Shown here: piece by piece, positions 61,179 through 64,000 of the stretch
Layout of the letters: each line of letters starts with the position of its first letter
How positions within the stretch are numbered: position 1 is the first letter of the stretch
Source: Lawsonibacter faecis
GTDB lineage: Bacteria > Bacillota > Clostridia > Oscillospirales > Oscillospiraceae
DNA length: 64,000 nt
Direction of reading: 5' to 3'
Assembly: GCF_014287675.1 (NCBI RefSeq)
Contig: NZ_JACOPQ010000007.1
Span: 177,811 to 241,810 of the forward strand
Translations under genes and position numbers: made by a program
The notes under the pieces: generated by a model
Database searches by the model: none
What the model saw: the letters and a program-made list of their open reading frames with translations, nothing else
What the model was told of the DNA's origin: nothing

Positions 61179-61222
61179 CGATATAGCCTGTTGCAGCCAT
61201 ATCGGTTGGGGTCCGTTGGCTG

Positions 61223-61426
61223 TCAGAAGTAAGCGGGCGGCGTAGAGCCGCCGATGGGCTGGCAGGTCCTCATTCGTCCCAGGCGTTCAGCTTTTTTATG
61301 ATGGAGATTGGCAGCACTCGAGACTAGCACCTCGACCCACAGCCCATTCGGCGGATGCCGCATTTCCTGTTCATAGGCCCGCAGGAGACCGTCGGTGAAA
61401 TACAAAGTAATCATCCTTTCCAACAT
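61223..61426 (-). pseudogene. Third, shortened copy of the mobile-element gene
   Basis: The 67-residue frame starts LYFTDGLLRAYEQEMRHPP and later reads GRMRTCQPIGG, matching the beginning and about residue 95-103 of the 214-aa protein at 62190. The region in between is replaced by unrelated residues and most is missing. The upstream hairpin (61434-61465) is kept in diverged form. Confidence 0.7.
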
Positions 61427-61502
61427 ATAGAAAAGCGGCAGTACCTCGTGTGAGGTACTACCGCTCGATGGGTCCTACCTGTGTGCTCTGTTCGTCTGTG
61501 AG

Positions 61503-61690
61503 CGTAAACACGATGTGATACTTGCACACCCATTTACTGTGTGCTAAACTGTCTGCCATAGAGCTTCACCGTCTTTCTTGGTCTTGTGATGGCCTGAACA
61601 TCCATCATTTTACCACCGGTGTGGCTCTATTTAAATTCTTAACCTCACCCGCAAAGTGGGTGGCTATTCCTTTCGCTTGGCGCGAAAGTC
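61503..61690 (-). mobile_element. Left end and 5' fragment of an IS200/IS605 element
   Basis: On the minus strand ATG at 61559 opens MADSLAHSKWVCKYHIVFT, the conserved start of IS200 tnpA, including the HIVF strand. It breaks off at about 61503 into the mobile-element repeat, so only 19 residues remain and the catalytic Tyr is missing. The leader (61560-61690) has the small hairpins (CACCCACTTTGCGGGTG, CACCGGTGG) typical of the IS200 left end. Confidence 0.75.
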
Positions 61691-61704
61691 GCTTAAGCGA
61701 GCCT

Positions 61705-61734
61705 GATGCCGACTGGGTTTCCCCAGTCGGCATC
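61705..61734 (-). repeat. Copy of the GATGCCGACTGGG hairpin
   Basis: The same 13-bp stem as at 35407-35436, here between the IS200 relic and a tRNA-like fragment. The 61179-61855 stretch otherwise holds only the relics listed separately. Confidence 0.7.
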
Positions 61735-61744
61735 ATTTTGGCAT

Positions 61745-61812
61745 ATTGGTGGACCTGAACGGAATCGAACCGTCGACCTCTCGGATGTGGACCGAACGCC
61801 CTACCATGCAGA
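61745..61812 (-). other. tRNA-like 3' fragment (possible attachment site)
   Basis: On the minus strand a good T arm (GACGG, TTCGATT, CCGTT) and a 3' end GGTCCACCA follow an anticodon-like stem (TTCGG/CCGAG) with CAC in its loop. Position 33 is not T and the 5' acceptor strand is absent. So it is not a working tRNA, but may mark a former integration site just beside the element genes. Confidence 0.45.
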
Positions 61813-61855
61813 ATTAGACCGGTTTCGACAATAACACTCTATAAAATATTTCATG

Positions 61856-62185
61856 CTAAAGGTCCATGGCGGACATGCCGAACGCCTTCCGCTCCGCTTC
61901 GATCTGCGCCGGAATAAGGACAGGGAGCAGGTCCCCTTTCAGAAAATCCTGATCGGGGCAGCAGTTAATATACAGGCCGAAGGTGTCCAGCACGAGACGA
62001 TCCATAGGGTCGGTGATCGTGATATCCCCGTCAAGGCCGTGGCTGCAGATAAAGGCAGTGATGGCCTCCGGGGTGCTCTCGATGCGCTCCGCAACGCCGC
62101 CATGGGTATACGCGACCAAGAAGGGACATTCCTCCATTTTTTCGATCTCGTCGATAGGGCCGGGAGGCTGTGTCGTGCATTTCAT
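61856..62185 (-). CDS. Hypothetical mobile-element protein (109 aa)
   Basis: Starts MKCTTQPPGPIDEIEKMEEC and ends with GLYINCCPDQDFLKGDLLPV and FGMSAMDL, the part shared with the fused gene at 34756. It has an alpha/beta pattern; no family recognised. Four bases after the 214-aa gene, with GGAGAACGG before its start. Confidence 0.7.
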   Translation of the reverse strand: MKCTTQPPGPIDEIEKMEECPFLVAYTHGGVAERIESTPEAITAFICSHGLDGDITITDPMDRLVLDTFGLYINCCPDQDFLKGDLLPVLIPAQIEAERKAFGMSAMDL

Positions 62186-62189
62186 GTCT

Positions 62190-62834
62190 TCACCGTTCTC
62201 CTTTCTGATCTGTGGTTTTCAAAAAGTAAAGGAAATCATATTGGGCAATGAGAACGGCGTCGACGATCAGTCGCAGGGTGTCGTCGCACACCAGTTCCTC
62301 ATCCGCCAGCTCAGCGGCAGTGATTTTTGAATGGTGGGAATAGATGCTCCTTGCCGCCTGGTAGAGGGCGTAGTCTTGCGTTTCCAGGCCATGCGGGACA
62401 GCTTTGGTGAAGTCCACAGCATTCCAGGTGACGGCTGGGGCTGTTTGGCGCCACAGCGGTCCACTCGCGGCAAGAAGGTAGAGGGCGGCGTACCACTTGC
62501 ACTCGGGCTGTTCGGGCGGCACAGGGCCATCGGTGGGCTGACAGGCCCTTATCCGCTCCAGGTGTCCGGCACCGTTGTAGTGGAGGCCGGCTGCGCCCGC
62601 GGTCAGCGCTTCGATCCTCTGCCAGAGGAGGGAGCGCTCCAACCCATGGAAGCGCTCGGAGACCAACTGCCGGTAGCTCATTTTTGACACCTGAGTATGG
62701 GAGGGGAGAGAGGGGGCGGCAGTGGTGGACGGGCAGACGTATAGTCCGCCGCCCGGCCGCCTCTCATACGGCGGATGCCGCATTTCCTGTTCATAGACCC
62801 GTAAGGGGCCGTCGGTGAAATACAAGGGGACCAT
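62190..62834 (-). CDS. Hypothetical mobile-element protein (214 aa), complete copy
   Basis: The full version of the gene whose fragments occur at 34756 and 61223. N-terminal LYFTDGPLRVYEQEMRHPPY is followed by a Pro-rich stretch and helices (SYRQLVSERFHGLERSLLWQ, IVDAVLIAQYDFLYFLK). No catalytic motif recognised; I associate the start with accessory genes of gut conjugative elements. A hairpin-T-run leader precedes it. TTG at 62825 is an alternative start. Confidence 0.7.
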   Translation of the reverse strand: MVPLYFTDGPLRVYEQEMRHPPYERRPGGGLYVCPSTTAAPSLPSHTQVSKMSYRQLVSERFHGLERSLLWQRIEALTAGAAGLHYNGAGHLERIRACQPTDGPVPPEQPECKWYAALYLLAASGPLWRQTAPAVTWNAVDFTKAVPHGLETQDYALYQAARSIYSHHSKITAAELADEELVCDDTLRLIVDAVLIAQYDFLYFLKTTDQKGER

Positions 62835-62853
62835 CCTTTCTGAGAAATAAAAA

Positions 62854-62885
62854 AGCGGCGGTACCTCGTTTGAAGTACCGCCGCT
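62854..62885 (-). promoter_or_regulatory. Leader hairpin of the mobile-element gene
   Basis: AGCGGCGGTAC and its complement around a ten-base loop, then T-rich sequence into the ribosome site. Identical to 35249-35280. Confidence 0.65.
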
Positions 62886-62968
62886 CGATGGATCATTAGA
62901 GCAGGAGTGTGAGCGTGCGTCGTTGAATGGACGTTGATCCGGGCGGATCTCAACGTGGCGGAAGGTGC

Positions 62969-62997
62969 TTGTGCTCTTGGCCGTACTTTGCTATACT
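62969..62997 (+). promoter_or_regulatory. Promoter of the zinc-ribbon gene
   Basis: TTGTGC, a 17-base spacer and TATACT, 28 bases before the start codon. Confidence 0.6.
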
Positions 62998-63024
62998 AAC
63001 CAAGTGTGATAAAGGAGGGTAGAT

Positions 63025-63213
63025 ATGGAAATTCCAAAGAAATGTCCATCCTGTGGCTTGCCTGTCGATGAGGACGATGATGTCCGCATCTCACTCAGGG
63101 ACAGAGGCATCGATACCATCCTGTATTGCCCGCACTGCGGAATGGAGACCTTGGTGTGGCATGACTCCGAAGAAGAGCTTGCTGCGCTGTACGGAGACAT
63201 CGAGGACGATTGA
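63025..63213 (+). CDS. Small zinc-ribbon protein
   Basis: A 62-aa protein with AAGGAGGG before its ATG. Two Cys pairs (CPSCGLPVDE and YCPHCGMETL) form a likely zinc ribbon; the tail is acidic (EEELAALYGDIEDD). It has its own promoter and terminator. Function unknown. Confidence 0.85.
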   Translation: MEIPKKCPSCGLPVDEDDDVRISLRDRGIDTILYCPHCGMETLVWHDSEEELAALYGDIEDD

Positions 63214-63224
63214 GCATAATATAA

Positions 63225-63262
63225 GCCGCTGGCTTGGATCACTCCAAGTCAGCGGCCTTTTC
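63225..63262 (+). terminator. Terminator of the zinc-ribbon gene
   Basis: GCCGCTGGCTTGGA pairs with TCCAAGTCAGCGGC (one mismatch), followed by CTTTT. Confidence 0.85.
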
Positions 63263-63268
63263 GTACCC

Positions 63269-63521
63269 TTACATCGTATCTTGGCGGCTTGATAGGCAGG
63301 CCACCCTCTCCAGCACCACGGCATGGTAGACCGCCTGGGCGACATCCTTTCACCCTGCTGGTACTCCCCTCATAGTCGGCATCGATTTCCTACGCTGTCA
63401 GGTGCTGGGTGCAGGGAACGCATTCATAAAAGTAGTCTGAATGGGTGGTGCAGTAGCGGGGGATAACTTCCCCGACCTGGACCCAGGCCTCAGCATATGG
63501 GCTGTGGGTGTGGATCACACC
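63269..63521 (-). pseudogene. araD: Relic of L-ribulose-5-phosphate 4-epimerase
   Basis: Minus-strand translation gives GVIHTHSPYAEAWVQVGEVI, with the metal-binding His pair, then RYCTTHSDYFYECVPCTQHL, an in-frame stop, and in another frame DVAQAVYHAVVLERVACL. These are consecutive AraD segments. The N-terminal third is missing. Confidence 0.8.
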
Positions 63522-63579
63522 ACACAGAGAAAGGAAATAGTGCGCGCCTCATTTCAGTTTCCAGGCCAGGCCGGAGAGG

Positions 63580-63815
63580 ACAAGGTTGAACTTCAGACTG
63601 GCCACGGTGGTAGTCCCACACCTGCTCCGCAGTTTTATCGCAGCTAAGGGCGGTGTGGTGGGTATCGCCGCACTTCACGCTGGTAGCGAGGTCCGGCTCC
63701 GCCCGCCACATGACCTAGACCGCAGGCATGTTGAGCATGGGTAGGAAGGACTTGATGCAGTGGATATCTCGGCAGACAATCCGCAGGCACCCAACCATAT
63801 CAATGAGGCTCACCA
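63580..63815 (-). pseudogene. araA: Relic of L-arabinose isomerase C-terminus
   Basis: Minus-strand translation reads CIKSFLPMLNMPAV, a stop, VMWRAEPDLATS and THHTALSCDKTAEQVWDY, which follow the AraA C-terminal order (PMPNLPVARVMWRAEPDL..HHT). The large N-terminal part is absent and stops interrupt it. Confidence 0.72.
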
Positions 63816-63825
63816 CAATGGCACA

Positions 63826-64000
63826 TTATTTCTGCGCGTTCTGGAGGATGTGGATATCCAGGCTGGTGAAGAAGGCGTCCTTCTGGGGCGCCGTGCCAAA
63901 AACCAGCAGGTCGTAGAGGATTTGAAGCGGGAGCGCGCCCTGTACGTCTGGCTGCTGGGAGACGGTGGCGGAGATGATGCCGTCCCGGAGCATCTCCCGC
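63826..64000 (-). CDS. C-terminus of a sugar-binding regulator or receptor (start beyond window)
   Basis: The last 57 residues of a periplasmic-binding-fold protein enter from the right edge: EMLRDGIISATVSQQPDVQG, LPLQILYDLLVFG and FFTSLDIHILQNAQK before TAA. This is how LacI-type ligand domains and sugar-binding proteins end. It sits directly before the araA and araD relics, so an arabinose regulator is likely. Whether the part outside the window is intact cannot be seen. Confidence 0.65.
   Translation of the reverse strand, partial: REMLRDGIISATVSQQPDVQGALPLQILYDLLVFGTAPQKDAFFTSLDIHILQNAQK

Noticed and set aside
61745..61812. Intact tRNA gene
   Set aside because: No 5' acceptor strand pairs with the 3' end, the D arm is poor and position 33 is not T.

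Overview
The window looks like a chromosome segment of a G+C-rich gut Clostridium relative (Bacillota, Oscillospiraceae/Ruminococcaceae type). Support for this comes from family knowledge: AGGAGG ribosome sites, LytTR/AgrC and YesM/YesN signalling pairs, SLH-anchored exported proteins, a LicR-type PTS regulator, and remnants of gut-Firmicutes conjugative elements with DUF4314 genes and a large serine recombinase. No rRNA, CRISPR array or intact tRNA was found.

Layout. 1-6040: sugar ABC importer (permease cut by the window edge, lipoprotein binding protein) divergent from a YesM-like kinase, a stand-alone receiver and an AraC-type response regulator. 6137-6509: decayed AlkA N-terminal domain. 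6783-12298: a tight minus-strand redox/hydrolase operon (SLH-flavodoxin-cyclophilin-like fusion, internally deleted aldo/keto reductase, DUF3737, alpha/beta hydrolase, flavodoxin, small coiled-coil protein) divergent from a LysR regulator. 12667-23901: a LytTR protein lacking most of its receiver, a membrane-anchored circularly permuted GH3 enzyme, two tandem duplicated GH3 lipoproteins, and an intact LytTR/AgrC-like pair. 24105-30489: a five-gene plus-strand operon (AMP-forming acyl ligase, 77-aa membrane protein, MBOAT acyltransferase, two exported SGNH-like proteins with leucine-rich repeats) that resembles a Dlt/Alg surface-polymer acylation system without a visible carrier protein.

30490-35470 is a degraded mobile element: truncated recombinase, DUF4314 and accessory genes, one frameshift, one deletion fusion, repeated hairpins. 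35549-45782 holds three exported proteins (483, 1151 and 1763 aa) built from SLH, beta-propeller-like, alpha-barrel-like and Big_2 modules. 45999-61178 is a divergent PTS island with a complete phosphorelay (HPr, EI, EIIA, EIIB, EIIC), two GH4 enzymes, a MupG-like GH170 protein, a BadF-type sugar kinase, a GlmU-like nucleotidylyltransferase, a SIS protein, a PfkB kinase and a LicR-type regulator. It looks like uptake and processing of a phosphorylated, probably amino-sugar-containing, disaccharide. 61223-62885 holds further copies of the mobile-element genes, an IS200 relic and a tRNA-like fragment. The right end has a zinc-ribbon gene, relics of araD and araA, and the C-terminus of a sugar-binding regulator or receptor.

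The least explained parts are the acylation operon (24105-30489) and the propeller/barrel proteins next to the PTS island. Several proteins here carry clean in-frame internal deletions, which is unusual in itself.
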